A stretch of 64,000 nt of DNA from Bacteroides helcogenes P 36-108 (GCF_000186225.1 NC_014933.1:682001-746000), one strand, 5' to 3'. Shown: positions 8,324 through 18,169, counted from the first letter of the stretch. Notes: a model not told the origin generated them from the sequence alone. Numbers and translations: made by a program.

Positions 8324-11300
8324 CTACAAAGTCTGTTTTACTTCCACTTCTTCGTAAGATTCGATGATGTCTCCCACTTTGATGTCGTTGCAACCCGTCA
8401 GGCTGATACCACACTCGAAGTTGGTTCCCACCTCTTTCACATCGTCCTTGAACCGCTTCAAAGCATTGATGGAGCCAGTGAAGACAACGATACCGTCGCG
8501 AATCAGACGGGCCTTGTCGCTGCGTTTCACCTTTCCGGTCTTCACCATAGCACCTGCCACAAGTCCCACCTTCGTGATATTGAACACCTCGCGCACCTCG
8601 ATGGTTGCTGTGACCTGCTCTTTCAATGTAGGCGCCAGCATACCTTCCATAGCAGCTTTCACCTCCTCGATGGCATCGTAGATAACGGAATACTTGCGGA
8701 TATCCACACCCTCTTGCTCCGCCAACTTGGCAGCCGCACCCGAAGGACGTACCTGGAAACCGACGATAATCGCATTTGAAGCGGCAGCCAAAGACACATC
8801 CGATTCGGAAATCGCTCCCACACCTTTGTGGATCACGTTTACCTGTACCTGTTCGGTAGACAGCTTAATCAAAGAATCGCTCAATGCTTCTACTGATCCG
8901 TCCACGTCACCCTTCACAATCACGTTCAGTTCGTGGAAATCACCCAATGCCAGGCGGCGTCCCACTTCATCAAGCGTCAGCATCTTCTGCGTACGCAAGC
9001 CTTGCTCACGCTGCAACTGTTCGCGTTTGTTGGCTATCTCACGGGCTTCCTGTTCAGTTTCGATCACATGGAATGTGTCACCGGCGGCAGGAGCACCGTT
9101 CAAGCCCAATATCAGGGCAGGCTCGGAAGGTCCCGCCTCCTTCATGCGCTGGTTGCGCTCGTTGAACATGGCCTTCACCTTACCATAGCTTGTACCGGCC
9201 AGAACGATGTCGCCCATCTTCAATGTACCGTTGGAAACCAGTACCGTAGCCACATAACCACGACCCTTGTCCAGTGAAGACTCAATGATGGAACCGGTGG
9301 CATTGCGGTTGGGGTTTGCTTTCAGATCGAGCATCTCCGCTTCCAAAAGCACTTTCTCCATCAACTCGGCAACACCGACACCTTTCTTTGCCGAAATATC
9401 CTGTGACTGATATTTACCGCCCCATTCTTCCACCAAGAAGTTCATGGCAGCCAATTCTTCCTTGATCTTGTCCGGATTGGCAGTAGGCTTATCAATCTTA
9501 TTGATTGCAAATACTATAGGAACACCCGCAGCCATGGCATGGTTGATGGCCTCCTTGGTCTGAGGCATCACGTCATCGTCCGCAGCGACAATGATGATGG
9601 CAATATCAGTGGCTTTCGCTCCACGGGCACGCATGGCCGTAAACGCTTCGTGTCCCGGAGTATCGAGGAATGTAATCTTTCGCCCGTCTTCCAGAGTGAC
9701 GTGGTAGGCGCCGATATGCTGTGTGATGCCGCCCGCCTCACCGGCAATTACATTTGCCTTACGGATATAGTCCAGCAATGAAGTCTTACCATGGTCAACA
9801 TGTCCCATCACCGTCACAATCGGAGCGCGATGTTCGAGATCTTCCTCTGCATCTTCTTCCTCCACAATAGCCTGAGAAACTTCCGCACTGACATATTCTG
9901 TCTTGAAGCCAAATTCTTCAGCCACCAGATTGATAGTCTCGGCATCCAGACGCTGGTTGATGGAAACCATAATGCCGACGCTCATACAAGTGGCAATGAC
10001 CTGTGTAACAGAAATGTCCATCATGTTTGCCAACTCATTGGCAGTCACGAATTCGGTGATTTTCAACACCTTGCTTTCCGCCATTTCCAAATCCTCCAAC
10101 TCTTGCATGCGGTTAGAGGCTATATCACGCTTTTCCTTACGATATTTGGCTCCCTTGTTCTTTCCTTTGGATGTGAGGCGTGCCAAAGTCTCTTTCACCT
10201 GCTTTGCCACATCCTCCTCTTTTACCTCCTGTTTGATGACAGGCTTCTTGAAGCGATCCTTATTACGGTTTCTGTTGTTATTACCGCTGTTTGCACCATG
10301 CTGACCACCAGCAGCATGCTGGCCGCCTTGCTGGCCTCCACCGGAGGGTGCGCCGCCGTTTCTGGAACGGTCATTGCCACCGCGCTGGAAATTGGAAGCG
10401 TTATTGATGTCAACCTTCTCTTTATTGATACGAACGCGTTTCTTCTTGTTCGCACCAGCATCGGCATTAGCGTCTTTCGGCTTATTATCGTCACGGCGTA
10501 TCTCTTTGATGATCGCCTCCTTTATCTGCTTCTTCTGGTCCTGACGCAATTTGTCTTTTTCTTCACGTTCCTTACGTTTTTCCTCTTTCGATTTCTTCTT
10601 CGGACGTGTAGATTGGTTCAGCGCAGCCAAGTCAATTTGTCCGATGACATTGATCTTCGAGACAAATTCAGGCTGATGTATTTTGAAGATTTCCTCTCCT
10701 TCTTTTGCTACTTTTTCCTCTTTTTTGGCCGGAGCTTCTTCAGCTACCGGTGCCTGAACGGGCACTTCTTTCATTTCTTCCTTTTTAGGTTCTTCTTTGA
10801 CCTCAACAACGGGCACGGGCTCTTCCTTAATGGCAGGGGCCGGTTGGGGGTCGGATTTGGGTTCCGGTTTATGTTCCGGTTCGGGCTTATATTCCGGTTC
10901 GGGCTGAATCATAGGGGCAGGTTCCGGTTCCGGCGCTTCGACAACGACCGGCGCAGGCGTTTCTTTCTTCTCCTCTACAACTCTCTCTGCCACTTCTTCT
11001 TTTTTCTCCTCTTCTTGGATAGGGGCGGTTCTGCGGTTCAGCTTGTCCAAGTCAATCTTGCCGACGGGCTTGAACTTAGGACGGGCATCCTCAGGAACAA
11101 CCGTCTTAATCTCCTCTGGTTTCGCTTTTTCCTGCGCTTCCTTCTCATAACCGTCAATAGACACAGATGCCTTATTACGGTCTTTCTGACGTTCCTGGCT
11201 GAAACGCTCCGATTTTATTTTAAGGTCCTTATCTGTACTAAACTCCCTCTTGAGCAGATCAAACTGCTCATCGGTAATCTTCGTATTCGGATTTGCCTCT

Positions 11301-11389
11301 ACGGTAAATCCTTTCTTCTGCAGAAACTCGACAGCCGTCGTAATTCCCACATTCAAATCTCTTGTTACTTTGTTTAACCTTATCGTCAT
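8324..11389 (-). CDS. infB: Translation initiation factor IF-2
   Basis: A 1021-residue IF-2, the GTPase that brings initiator tRNA to the ribosome. A small IF2-N domain (residues 1-50) is followed by a very long, low-complexity stretch (about 90-420): Pro/Glu repeats of the [15 protein letters not shown] kind, then Lys-rich and Gly/Gln/Asn-rich segments. A second IF2-N-like domain lies near 430-480. The G domain begins with GHVDHGKTS near residue 527 (G1), followed by DTPGHEAF (G3) and NKID (G4). The C-terminal IF2 domains are normal. It lies in the rimP-nusA-infB order shared by most bacteria. Confidence 0.98.
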   Translation of the reverse strand: MTIRLNKVTRDLNVGITTAVEFLQKKGFTVEANPNTKITDEQFDLLKREFSTDKDLKIKSERFSQERQKDRNKASVSIDGYEKEAQEKAKPEEIKTVVPEDARPKFKPVGKIDLDKLNRRTAPIQEEEKKEEVAERVVEEKKETPAPVVVEAPEPEPAPMIQPEPEYKPEPEHKPEPKSDPQPAPAIKEEPVPVVEVKEEPKKEEMKEVPVQAPVAEEAPAKKEEKVAKEGEEIFKIHQPEFVSKINVIGQIDLAALNQSTRPKKKSKEEKRKEREEKDKLRQDQKKQIKEAIIKEIRRDDNKPKDANADAGANKKKRVRINKEKVDINNASNFQRGGNDRSRNGGAPSGGGQQGGQHAAGGQHGANSGNNNRNRNKDRFKKPVIKQEVKEEDVAKQVKETLARLTSKGKNKGAKYRKEKRDIASNRMQELEDLEMAESKVLKITEFVTANELANMMDISVTQVIATCMSVGIMVSINQRLDAETINLVAEEFGFKTEYVSAEVSQAIVEEEDAEEDLEHRAPIVTVMGHVDHGKTSLLDYIRKANVIAGEAGGITQHIGAYHVTLEDGRKITFLDTPGHEAFTAMRARGAKATDIAIIIVAADDDVMPQTKEAINHAMAAGVPIVFAINKIDKPTANPDKIKEELAAMNFLVEEWGGKYQSQDISAKKGVGVAELMEKVLLEAEMLDLKANPNRNATGSIIESSLDKGRGYVATVLVSNGTLKMGDIVLAGTSYGKVKAMFNERNQRMKEAGPSEPALILGLNGAPAAGDTFHVIETEQEAREIANKREQLQREQGLRTQKMLTLDEVGRRLALGDFHELNVIVKGDVDGSVEALSDSLIKLSTEQVQVNVIHKGVGAISESDVSLAAASNAIIVGFQVRPSGAAAKLAEQEGVDIRKYSVIYDAIEEVKAAMEGMLAPTLKEQVTATIEVREVFNITKVGLVAGAMVKTGKVKRSDKARLIRDGIVVFTGSINALKRFKDDVKEVGTNFECGISLTGCNDIKVGDIIESYEEVEVKQTL

Positions 11390-11412
11390 ACTAATTTAAT
11401 GAATTAATGCGC

Positions 11413-11499
11413 CAATATGCTAATGTGCTAATTGGCAGAGAAAAAAGAGAAAGTGCGCTTCATCCGATATGCTATCTGCATTGGCACATTAGCATATTA
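11413..11499. repeat. Inverted repeat between nusA and infB
   Basis: The arms, CAATATGCTAATGTGCTAAT (11413-11432) and its near-complement (11480-11499), match at 18 of 20 positions. The left arm is itself nested in GCCAAT...ATTGGC. The repeated GCTAATGTGCTAAT wording and the position in a gene gap suggest a mobile or interspersed palindrome. There is no U-run after it. Confidence 0.75.
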
Positions 11500-11512
11500 C
11501 CCCATTACCACA

Positions 11513-12778
11513 TTACTGCTCCTCCTCTTCAAACTCCTGTTTCAAAATGCGTAATACCTCATCCACCGTTTCCTCTTCGAGGTCCGTCTTTTCAATCAAC
11601 ATCTCACGGGGAGCGTTCAACACAGCTTTCGCCGTATCGATTCCGATAGCCTTGATGGCATCGATTACCCAACCGTCAATTTCATCGCGGAATTCATCCA
11701 GGTAAATATCCTCATCCTCTACCGCCTGATCCAGTTCACGGAACACGTCGATGGTGTACTCGGTCAACATACTGGCCAGCTTGATGTTCAAACCGCCTTT
11801 ACCGATAGCCAGCGAAACTTCCTCGGGTTTCAAGAACACTTCTGCCTTATGTTCTTCCTCATTCAAGCGAATGGAAGATATCTTGGCAGGGCTGAGGGCA
11901 CGCTGTATAAACAACTGAATATTCGATGTATAATTGATAACATCGATATTCTCGTTGCGCAGCTCGCGGACAATGCCATGAATACGGCTGCCCTTCACAC
12001 CTACGCAGGCGCCTACCGGGTCGATACGGTCATCGTAGCTCTCAACGGCTATCTTGGCACGTTCGCCCGGGATGCGGGCAATCTTCTTGATGGTAATCAG
12101 TCCGTCATTGATTTCAGGTACTTCCATCTCGAACAGACGTTGCAGGAATATGGGCGATGTACGGCTCAGGATAATCTTCGGATTATTGTTCTTGTTATCC
12201 ACGCGTGCCACTACGGCACGGGCAGTCTCACCCTTGCGGTAGAAGTCGCTCGGAATCTGCTCGGTCTTGGGCAGCAGCAACTCATTGCCCTCATCATCGA
12301 GCAGCAGCATCTCCTTCTTCCAAATCTGATAGACTTCCGCGTTGATGATAGTACCTACCTTATCAATGTATTTATTATAGATGCTGTCCTTTTCCAGTTC
12401 CATAATCTTCGATGCCAGTGTCTGGCGCAAATTCAGAATGGCACGGCGGCCGAAGTTGGCAAAGATCACCTCATCCGTCACTTCCTCACCTACTTCGTAT
12501 GAAGCGTCAATCTTCCGTGCTTCGCTCAAGGGTATTTGCAGGTTGGAATTCTCCACATCCGCATCTGCTACCACTTCACGGTTACGCCATATTTCGAAAT
12601 CTCCTTTGTCCGGATTCACGATTACGTCGTAATTCTCATCTGTGCCAAACATTTTCGCAATCACACTGCGGAACGACTCTTCGAGTACACTTACCATAGT
12701 GGTACGGTCGATGTTCTTCAGTTCCTTAAATTCCGAAAATGTGTCTATCAAGCTGACAGTTTCTTCTTTTTTGGCCAT
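11513..12778 (-). CDS. nusA: Transcription termination/antitermination factor NusA
   Basis: A 421-residue NusA that binds RNA polymerase and RNA to modulate pausing and termination. Order: N-terminal polymerase-binding domain (1-125), S1 domain (about 130-200; EVYQIWKKEMLLLDDEGNEL is at its start), then two KH domains with RIPGERAKIAVESYD, GACVGVKGSRIHGIVREL and AIGKGGLNIKLAS. The acidic C-terminus ends EFEEEEQ. There is no pair of C-terminal acidic repeats as in E. coli. It starts 4 bases after rimP stops. A terminator-like hairpin in the shared leader (13269-13294) is a natural target for NusA self-control. Confidence 0.97.
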   Translation of the reverse strand: MAKKEETVSLIDTFSEFKELKNIDRTTMVSVLEESFRSVIAKMFGTDENYDVIVNPDKGDFEIWRNREVVADADVENSNLQIPLSEARKIDASYEVGEEVTDEVIFANFGRRAILNLRQTLASKIMELEKDSIYNKYIDKVGTIINAEVYQIWKKEMLLLDDEGNELLLPKTEQIPSDFYRKGETARAVVARVDNKNNNPKIILSRTSPIFLQRLFEMEVPEINDGLITIKKIARIPGERAKIAVESYDDRIDPVGACVGVKGSRIHGIVRELRNENIDVINYTSNIQLFIQRALSPAKISSIRLNEEEHKAEVFLKPEEVSLAIGKGGLNIKLASMLTEYTIDVFRELDQAVEDEDIYLDEFRDEIDGWVIDAIKAIGIDTAKAVLNAPREMLIEKTDLEEETVDEVLRILKQEFEEEEQ

Positions 12779-12782
12779 AGTC

Positions 12783-13250
12783 TTATTTAAAACTGATTAA
12801 GTATTTAGTGTATTTTATCTCATCGTACGCAAAGCTCAGGTCCTCGTCCACCATTTTGGGACGCTTGGCTCCTTCTTCTTTCACTTTCTTTTGAATGGTT
12901 ACCACAAAATGCCGTTCGTCAGCCTCCTTCAGCACACCGCAAAGTTTGCGGCCGTCTTTAGTGAGCACTTCCACTTCGCTTCCAATGTGGTTGATGTACT
13001 GTTGCAGCACCTTGAAAGGCTGCCCTATGCCGGCCGACCCGACTTCCAGTTCATAATCCTCATCCTCGCGGCTCAACCTGGACTCTATGTAGCGGCTCAG
13101 CTCCACGCAGTCCTCAATCCAAACACCTTCCTTGTGGTCTATTTCCACCAAAATCTTGTCATCCGGGCTGATGATCACTTCCACCAGAAAGTAATCCTTT
13201 CCTTCCAGCCACTCGTCAACAATCTGACAAACAATTTTCTTTTCTATCAT
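12783..13250 (-). CDS. rimP: Ribosome maturation factor RimP
   Basis: A 155-residue RimP, needed for 30S subunit maturation. The N-terminal alpha/beta domain has ILVEIDHKEGVWIEDCVELS and YELEVGSAGIGQPFK, the family's signature region. The C-terminal Sm-like domain ends FAYDEIKYTKYLISFK. It is the first gene of the operon that runs on to nusA, infB, cvpA and sufBCDS. A strong promoter and a leader hairpin lie just upstream. Confidence 0.95.
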   Translation of the reverse strand: MIEKKIVCQIVDEWLEGKDYFLVEVIISPDDKILVEIDHKEGVWIEDCVELSRYIESRLSREDEDYELEVGSAGIGQPFKVLQQYINHIGSEVEVLTKDGRKLCGVLKEADERHFVVTIQKKVKEEGAKRPKMVDEDLSFAYDEIKYTKYLISFK

Positions 13251-13268
13251 AGATTAACCATTGGGAAC

Positions 13269-13294
13269 AAAAAAGAGGAGCTTTATCGCCCCTC
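13269..13294 (-). terminator. Terminator-like hairpin in the rimP-nusA-infB-suf leader (possible attenuator)
   Basis: On the minus strand GAGGGGC pairs with GCTCCTC (7 bp, one G-U) around a 6-base loop, GATAAA, directly followed by six Ts. It lies between the predicted transcription start (about 13310) and the rimP ATG (13250). No minus-strand gene lies upstream that would need a terminator, so attenuation of the operon itself is the simplest reading. Confidence 0.65.
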
Positions 13295-13317
13295 CACCTT
13301 TCATCCGTTTTCGACTG

Positions 13318-13348
13318 CAAAGATATAAATAATCTGTTCGACTACAAA
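13318..13348 (-). promoter_or_regulatory. Bacteroides housekeeping promoter for the rimP operon
   Basis: Minus strand: TTTG (13345-13348), 19 bases, then TATCTTTG (13318-13325). This is an exact match to the -33/-7 pattern of the phylum's primary sigma factor. The predicted start is about 13310, giving a leader of about 60 bases before rimP. Confidence 0.8.
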
Positions 13349-13683
13349 ATATTAGAGAAAAAAAGAAAGATTTAACGGTTCAAACGGGGATTATATTGCA
13401 GACACGCCCTTGCAACATTTCAACACAAGACGTAAAACGAATGGCCTTATGAGCAGAAGATGATGCTTTATAAGACAAAAGTCTATACTTCATGAAGTGG
13501 ATCATCATATGCCGCGCTGCACGAGATGTGCATGTCAAACAGTATGAGATGTACATCTCGTACAACATGAGATGCACATCTCAAGCATGCAATCTCTATT
13601 GTTTCAGGAAAAGAGTTAAGGAGATGCAAGCGGAAAGCAATACTCTTGCGCAACCATCGGAATTATAAGCCAGACAAATATTG
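13349..13683. other. Gene-free region with 23-bp-spaced palindromes
   Basis: This lies between the divergent rimP operon and the DUF1349 gene. A 65-codon minus-strand frame (13380-13577) exists, but it has no recognisable protein character and is made partly of the repeats at 13523-13582. Nothing else is seen. Confidence 0.5.
13523..13582. repeat. Three palindromic units on a 23-bp period
   Basis: GAGATGTGCATGTC (13523-13536), GAGATGTACATCTC (13546-13559, a perfect palindrome) and GAGATGCACATCTC (13569-13582). Starts are exactly 23 bases apart. The 9-base spacers differ, apart from a common trailing AT-rich end. This could be a tandem operator, a small palindromic repeat family, or a structured RNA. 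Confidence 0.75.
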
Positions 13684-13703
13684 CATATCGTCCCATAAAG
13701 GTT

Positions 13704-13711
13704 TACCTTTG
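13704..13711 (+). promoter_or_regulatory. Promoter -7 box inside an inverted repeat, for the DUF1349 gene
   Basis: TACCTTTG at 13704-13711, with ATTG 20 bases upstream as a weak -33 box. An inverted repeat (13697-13710 and 13713-13725, AAAGGTTTACCTTT/AAAGGTAAACTTT) covers the box, so a repressor or a hairpin at the 5' end of the RNA could act here. Confidence 0.55.
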
Positions 13712-13776
13712 TAAAGGTAAACTTTTATAAGATTACTCCATATAGACACATGTATCATGAAACAAAATCATTCCGT

Positions 13777-14430
13777 ATGAATAAGTTTTTAATTTTTAGC
13801 ATCCTGATTTGGATTTCGAGTAACACAATGGCACAGAGTTTAGAAAAGATGCAGTGGTTCAATGAACCGGAGAAATGGGAAATACGAGACAATGCGCTTT
13901 CCATGTATGTAACCCCTCAAAGTGATTACTGGCGTATTTCCCACTATGGATTTACGGTAGATGACGCACCGTTCCTCTACACAACCCGGGGCGGAGAGTT
14001 TGAGGTGAAGGTGAAAATATCCGCCGACTACAAAACCCGCTTTGACCAATCGGGACTGATGCTGCGCATAGACCATGAAAACTACATCAAAGCCGGTATC
14101 GAATTTGTGGACGGCAAATACAATATCAGTACCGTGGTAACTCACAAGACAAGCGACTGGAGCATCATCTCGCTGGATAAGCCTGTCCCCTTCATCTGGA
14201 TAAAGGCTGTAAGGCGGCTGGATGCAGTAGAGGTATTCTATTCGTTTGACGACAAGGAGTATATGATGATGCGCAATGCATGGCTACAGGATAATTGCCC
14301 GGTAATGGTAGGCGTCATGGGCGCTTGCCCTGATGGGAGCGGATTCAATGCCCGGTTCGAGCACTTCTCCGTAAAACATCTGCCCGACCGGCGCCGGATG
14401 CAGTGGCTGAAAGACAACGCGGGAAAATAA
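13777..14430 (+). CDS. Secreted DUF1349 (concanavalin-like fold) protein
   Basis: A 217-residue exported protein: signal peptide MNKFLIFSILIWISSNTMAQ, then a DUF1349 beta-sandwich. Family marks include DYWRISHYGFTVDDAPFLYT, FDQSGLMLRID, YIKAGIEFVDG and VGVMGACPDGSGF. The fold is like that of lectins and GH16-type sandwiches; some relatives are called regulation of enolase protein 1 without good proof. Here it probably binds or trims a carbohydrate in the periplasm. I start at 13777 because the signal peptide begins there; an ATG 27 bases earlier is in frame. It converges on the bglX-type gene, with a shared terminator. Confidence 0.8.
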   Translation: MNKFLIFSILIWISSNTMAQSLEKMQWFNEPEKWEIRDNALSMYVTPQSDYWRISHYGFTVDDAPFLYTTRGGEFEVKVKISADYKTRFDQSGLMLRIDHENYIKAGIEFVDGKYNISTVVTHKTSDWSIISLDKPVPFIWIKAVRRLDAVEVFYSFDDKEYMMMRNAWLQDNCPVMVGVMGACPDGSGFNARFEHFSVKHLPDRRRMQWLKDNAGK

Positions 14431-14467
14431 AGAGGCAAGAACTGCTCTCCCACTATCCACATTAAAA

Positions 14468-14509
14468 AAAGAGGGCCGACAGCTTGGTTTCATGCTGTCG
14501 GCCCTCTTT
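14468..14509. terminator. Bidirectional intrinsic terminator
   Basis: AAAGAGGGCCGACAGC (14468-14483) and its perfect complement (14494-14509) enclose a 10-base loop. With A-runs on the left and T-runs on the right it can end transcription from both the DUF1349 gene (+) and the GH3 gene (-). Confidence 0.9.
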
Positions 14510-14526
14510 CTATGGTCTAAAATGTA

Positions 14527-16869
14527 TCATTGCTTATTCGGAGTCTCCCACTTCTTAGTATCCGTACAAACCACATTCATCACCTGGCTGCCCGCCTGGA
14601 TACGGAAATCACCTTTCTCCAGAATCCATTTGCCGTCATAACCGACAAAAGCAAGGTCGGAGGCTTTCAGTTTCAAAGTAACGGTTTTGGACTCACCGGG
14701 ATTCAGTTCCACCTTCTCGAAGGCACGCAGACGGCGGTTGTCGGGAGTAAGCGAAGCTATGAGGTCGCTACTGAACAGCAGAACGCTTTCCTTGCCGATA
14801 CAGTTACCGGTATTCTTCACGTCCACCGTAAAGATCAGTTCATCGTTGGCACTGAAGTTGGGCTTGTTCACCTTGAGGTTGCTGTACGCAAAAGTGGTAT
14901 AGCTCAAACCGTAGCCGAACGCCCATTGCACTGAAACCTGAGCGTCATAGTTATAAGCACCTTCCATCTGCTTGCCTATATGCTCGCATGGCTTGTAGTC
15001 GTAAGTAATCAGTGAGTTGATTTCCTTAGGATAAGTGAAAGGCAGCTTTCCGCTGAAGTTGGCGTCGCCGGCTATGAGATTTGCCAAGGCATCACCGCCA
15101 TAATTACCCGGAAGCATAACGTCAACAACGGCTTTTGCCAACGGCTCTATATCGCTGATGATGCGGGGGCGGCCTTCACTCAGGATCAGGATGACAGGTT
15201 TGCCGGTCTTCGCAAGCGCCTTCACCAGATCAAGCTGGTTCTCTGAAAGGAAAAGGTTGGTTAAGTTACCCGGAGTTTCGCAATAGGAGTTCTCGCCGAT
15301 ACAAGCCACGATGTAGTCGGCTTTGGCGGCGGCAGCTACGGCTTTCTCTATTTGGGGAGTGTTTTCTTCCCACCAATTGCCCTTGTCATTATAGGTCACA
15401 CCGGCTTCATAAATCACATGATCCGCACCGAATTTGTTCGTGAAAGCTTCGAGAATGGTATTATAGGGTTCGGCACATGCTTCGGCGTTGCTGCCTTGCC
15501 AGGTGTAGGACCATCCGCCGTTGAGGCAGCGCATGGAGTTGGCATTCGGGCCTGTCAGCAATATTTTCTTGCCTTTTGCCAATGGCAAAACGGCATCCGT
15601 ATTCTTCAGCAGCACCAAGGATTCTTCGGCTGCCTGAAGTGCGGCGGCAGCATGTTGCTTGCCGCCGAACAATGGAAAGTCTTTCAGGTCGTAATAAGGC
15701 TTTTCAAACAGATTGAGGCGGTACTTCAATCTTAATACGCGGCGCACGGCATCATCTATACGGCTCATAGGGACTTCTCCCTCCTGCACCAGCTCCTTGA
15801 GGAGTGGACAGAATCTCCAGTCGTACGGATCCATAGACATGTCGATGCCGGCATTGATGGCAAGCTTGATGGCCTCTTTCTTATCTTTCGCAATGTGGTC
15901 GCGCTTCCAAAGGTTGTCAATGTCCGCCCAGTCGGTCACAATCATGCCGTCCCACTCAAGGTCTTCCTTCAGCCATTTGGTGAGCAGTTCGTAATTGGCG
16001 TGAAAAGGCAGTCCGTTGTTCATGGCAGAGTTCACCATGACTGAGAGAGCGCCGTTTCTCACCATTTCAAGATAAGGGGCGAAATGCTTCTCGCGCATAT
16101 CCTGCACCGTAATGGAAGACGGGGTGCGGTCTTTGCCTGAGACGGGTGCACCGTATCCCATGAAGTGCTTCATGCAGGCTGCCACATTGCGGGTTCCGAT
16201 ATGGTTGGGGTCATTGCCCTGAAAGCCTATGACAGCCTCGCGCCCCATTTCGGCATTGAGATAGCAGTCTTCACCGTAATTCTCCCACTGGCGGGGCCAG
16301 CGCGGATCACGACCGAGGTCGGTTACAGGAGCATACGTCCAGGGAATGCTTCCCGCCTTTGTCTCATAGGCTGAGATTTCGGCTCCGCGACGGGTCAGTT
16401 CCCGGTTGAACGCAGCGCCCATGTTGATGCCTTGAGGGAAGAAAGTACCTCCAAGCGTATAGGTAGTGCCGTGTATCTGGTCCACGCCATAGACGCAAGG
16501 AATCCCTATCTCCTTGATGGATTTCTCCTGAATACGTTTAATAATCTCCTGCCACTTGGCGGGAGTTTGCGCTATACCGTTGGGAACGTTGAGGATAGAG
16601 CCTACTTTGTACTTGCCGATGACGGAATCGAGCATCGCTTCGCTCAGCCGGAATCCATTGGAAGGATTTGCCTTCCGATCTTGCAGGAGGTCTATGGTAA
16701 GCTCGCACATTTGTCCCACCTTCTCGTCGAGGGTCATTTTCTTGAGCAGTTTCTCGATCTGCTGCTCCATCTTTGCATCCTGAGGAATGGCAGGGGTAAC
16801 TTTGGTTTGTGCCGCAGTGGTCAACACCAGCCCGGACAGGGCTAAAGACAAGATTAACTTTTTATTCAT
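14527..16869 (-). CDS. Glycoside hydrolase family 3 beta-glucosidase (BglX-like), exported
   Basis: A 780-residue GH3 enzyme. A signal peptide ([21 protein letters not shown]) is followed by the TIM-barrel domain with [27 protein letters not shown] and [10 protein letters not shown], whose Asp313 is the expected nucleophile. A C-terminal alpha/beta sandwich and a fibronectin-like domain (about 680-770) complete it. GH3 enzymes of this layout remove beta-glucose, and sometimes xylose, from the end of oligosaccharides in the periplasm. I start at 16869, where the signal peptide begins, not 84 bases upstream. A CE1-type esterase gene ends 61 bases upstream on the same strand, so the two probably form an operon for plant or cereal glycan use. 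Confidence 0.93.
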   Translation of the reverse strand: MNKKLILSLALSGLVLTTAAQTKVTPAIPQDAKMEQQIEKLLKKMTLDEKVGQMCELTIDLLQDRKANPSNGFRLSEAMLDSVIGKYKVGSILNVPNGIAQTPAKWQEIIKRIQEKSIKEIGIPCVYGVDQIHGTTYTLGGTFFPQGINMGAAFNRELTRRGAEISAYETKAGSIPWTYAPVTDLGRDPRWPRQWENYGEDCYLNAEMGREAVIGFQGNDPNHIGTRNVAACMKHFMGYGAPVSGKDRTPSSITVQDMREKHFAPYLEMVRNGALSVMVNSAMNNGLPFHANYELLTKWLKEDLEWDGMIVTDWADIDNLWKRDHIAKDKKEAIKLAINAGIDMSMDPYDWRFCPLLKELVQEGEVPMSRIDDAVRRVLRLKYRLNLFEKPYYDLKDFPLFGGKQHAAAALQAAEESLVLLKNTDAVLPLAKGKKILLTGPNANSMRCLNGGWSYTWQGSNAEACAEPYNTILEAFTNKFGADHVIYEAGVTYNDKGNWWEENTPQIEKAVAAAAKADYIVACIGENSYCETPGNLTNLFLSENQLDLVKALAKTGKPVILILSEGRPRIISDIEPLAKAVVDVMLPGNYGGDALANLIAGDANFSGKLPFTYPKEINSLITYDYKPCEHIGKQMEGAYNYDAQVSVQWAFGYGLSYTTFAYSNLKVNKPNFSANDELIFTVDVKNTGNCIGKESVLLFSSDLIASLTPDNRRLRAFEKVELNPGESKTVTLKLKASDLAFVGYDGKWILEKGDFRIQAGSQVMNVVCTDTKKWETPNKQ

Positions 16870-16930
16870 GGTTTTTGTTTTGGTTTTTATATCTTGCAAA
16901 GATACCGACATCCCGCAAGAAATAATGATA

Positions 16931-18124
16931 TTATTTAAACAATAACGGTGCAAATTCTGTCAGATAGATACGCCAGTTTTTCCAGATATGGCCTTCACCT
17001 GTTTCGTAATAGGTGTATTTATATCCTTTCTTATCAAGCAATTTACGATAATCCTCATTGGCCTTATAGAGAAAGTCCGCCTTGCCGATGCCGATCCAGT
17101 AAAGAGCAGGCTTCTTGGCGAACTGCGCCTTCAGCTTGCCCTCCATATTGCCATAAACAGGCGATTTCACATCTTTATCCGGCATGATGGCGGCAGAAAA
17201 GAGTCCCACGTAATTGAACATATCCGGATATTGCTTGGAGATGTGCATAGAATGGAATCCACCCATAGACAGCCCGGCAATGGCACGTCCCCGCTTACTT
17301 TTAACAGTGCGGTAGGTCTTGTCGATGAAGTTCACCACATCCGGAAATGCTGTCTCAAAAGAGCCTTCCATCGTCTTGGGCTGGTTCATGGAAGGAGCGA
17401 TAAGTCCCAGAGAAGACTCCCCCGGAGCAGCTTCCTGCGCCGCATTGCCATTGGTCATCACTACAATCATCGGTTCCGCCTTGCCCTGTGCAATCAGATT
17501 GTCCAGAATCTGAGCAGCCCGTCCCAAAGCAATCCAGGCTTCTTCATCGCCTCCCATGCCGTGAAGCAGGTAAAACACCGGATAGCGTTTGCTGCCAACT
17601 TCATAACCGGCAGGTGTATAGACAGTCAGACGGCGCTCCATGCCCAATGAAGAACTGTTGTACCACACACGCGAAACGGTTCCGTGAGGAACTTTGTTGA
17701 CCTTGTACAAATCGGCACGTTCTCCGCCGATAATGAAAACATTAGTCATGCTGGCCACATCACGAATCATGTGGACATTGCCCGGATCTGTGATCTTCAG
17801 CCCATCCACAATGAAAGAATAACTGTAAAGTTCAGGAGCAAGAGGTTCAGGGGTCGTATATTCCCACACGCCGTCTTTGCCTTCTGTCAGTTCGGCACTG
17901 CCCGGCCCGTCAAACTCTCCGAAGGGAGTCTTGATTTTCTGTGTCGGCAGAAAATCACCAGTTACCTGTACTTTCACCGCCTTCGGTGCTTTCAGACGGA
18001 AAGAAACCGTGTTGTTGTCGTGAACTTCCGGGGAAACCACAGACGCACCTTCCCAAAGAGCTTGTTGCGCGAAAGTCATCGCACACGCAAACAGCCCCAT
18101 CAGCAAAAAAAAGAATCTTTTCAT
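16931..18124 (-). CDS. Exported esterase: CBM48-like/E-set domain plus CE1-type alpha/beta hydrolase
   Basis: A 397-residue protein with signal peptide [20 protein letters not shown], an N-terminal E-set domain (about 30-135; [37 protein letters not shown]) and a CE1-like hydrolase. The nucleophile elbow is GLSMGG (Ser286), the oxyanion region is [13 protein letters not shown] and the catalytic His379 is in GEGHIW. Relatives include feruloyl and acetyl-xylan esterases and the Fes/IroE type. Next to a GH3 enzyme, a feruloyl- or acetyl-esterase working on hemicellulose fragments is the best guess. A -7 box (TATATTTG) lies at 18162-18169. Confidence 0.88.
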   Translation of the reverse strand: MKRFFFLLMGLFACAMTFAQQALWEGASVVSPEVHDNNTVSFRLKAPKAVKVQVTGDFLPTQKIKTPFGEFDGPGSAELTEGKDGVWEYTTPEPLAPELYSYSFIVDGLKITDPGNVHMIRDVASMTNVFIIGGERADLYKVNKVPHGTVSRVWYNSSSLGMERRLTVYTPAGYEVGSKRYPVFYLLHGMGGDEEAWIALGRAAQILDNLIAQGKAEPMIVVMTNGNAAQEAAPGESSLGLIAPSMNQPKTMEGSFETAFPDVVNFIDKTYRTVKSKRGRAIAGLSMGGFHSMHISKQYPDMFNYVGLFSAAIMPDKDVKSPVYGNMEGKLKAQFAKKPALYWIGIGKADFLYKANEDYRKLLDKKGYKYTYYETGEGHIWKNWRIYLTEFAPLLFK

Positions 18125-18161
18125 TTTTTCAGATTTATCAAGATATTTGTATAATATTCCA

Positions 18162-18169
18162 CAAATATA
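18162..18169 (-). promoter_or_regulatory. Possible -7 box (TATATTTG) for the esterase-GH3 pair
   Basis: Exact TAnnTTTG on the minus strand, 38 bases before the esterase start. The -33 region is not recognisable. Confidence 0.4.

Noticed and set aside
9791..11377. 528-codon plus-strand open frame opposite infB
   Set aside because: An antisense shadow of infB. The Phe/Leu/Arg-rich translation comes from the Lys/Glu-rich infB codons read backwards.
13380..13577. 65-codon minus-strand frame near the rimP promoter
   Set aside because: Composed partly of the 23-bp-spaced palindromes; Met/His/Cys-rich translation with no family likeness and no ribosome-binding site.
13523..13582. CRISPR array
   Set aside because: The period is only 23 bases with 9-base spacers, the repeats are imperfect palindromes, and no cas gene is present.
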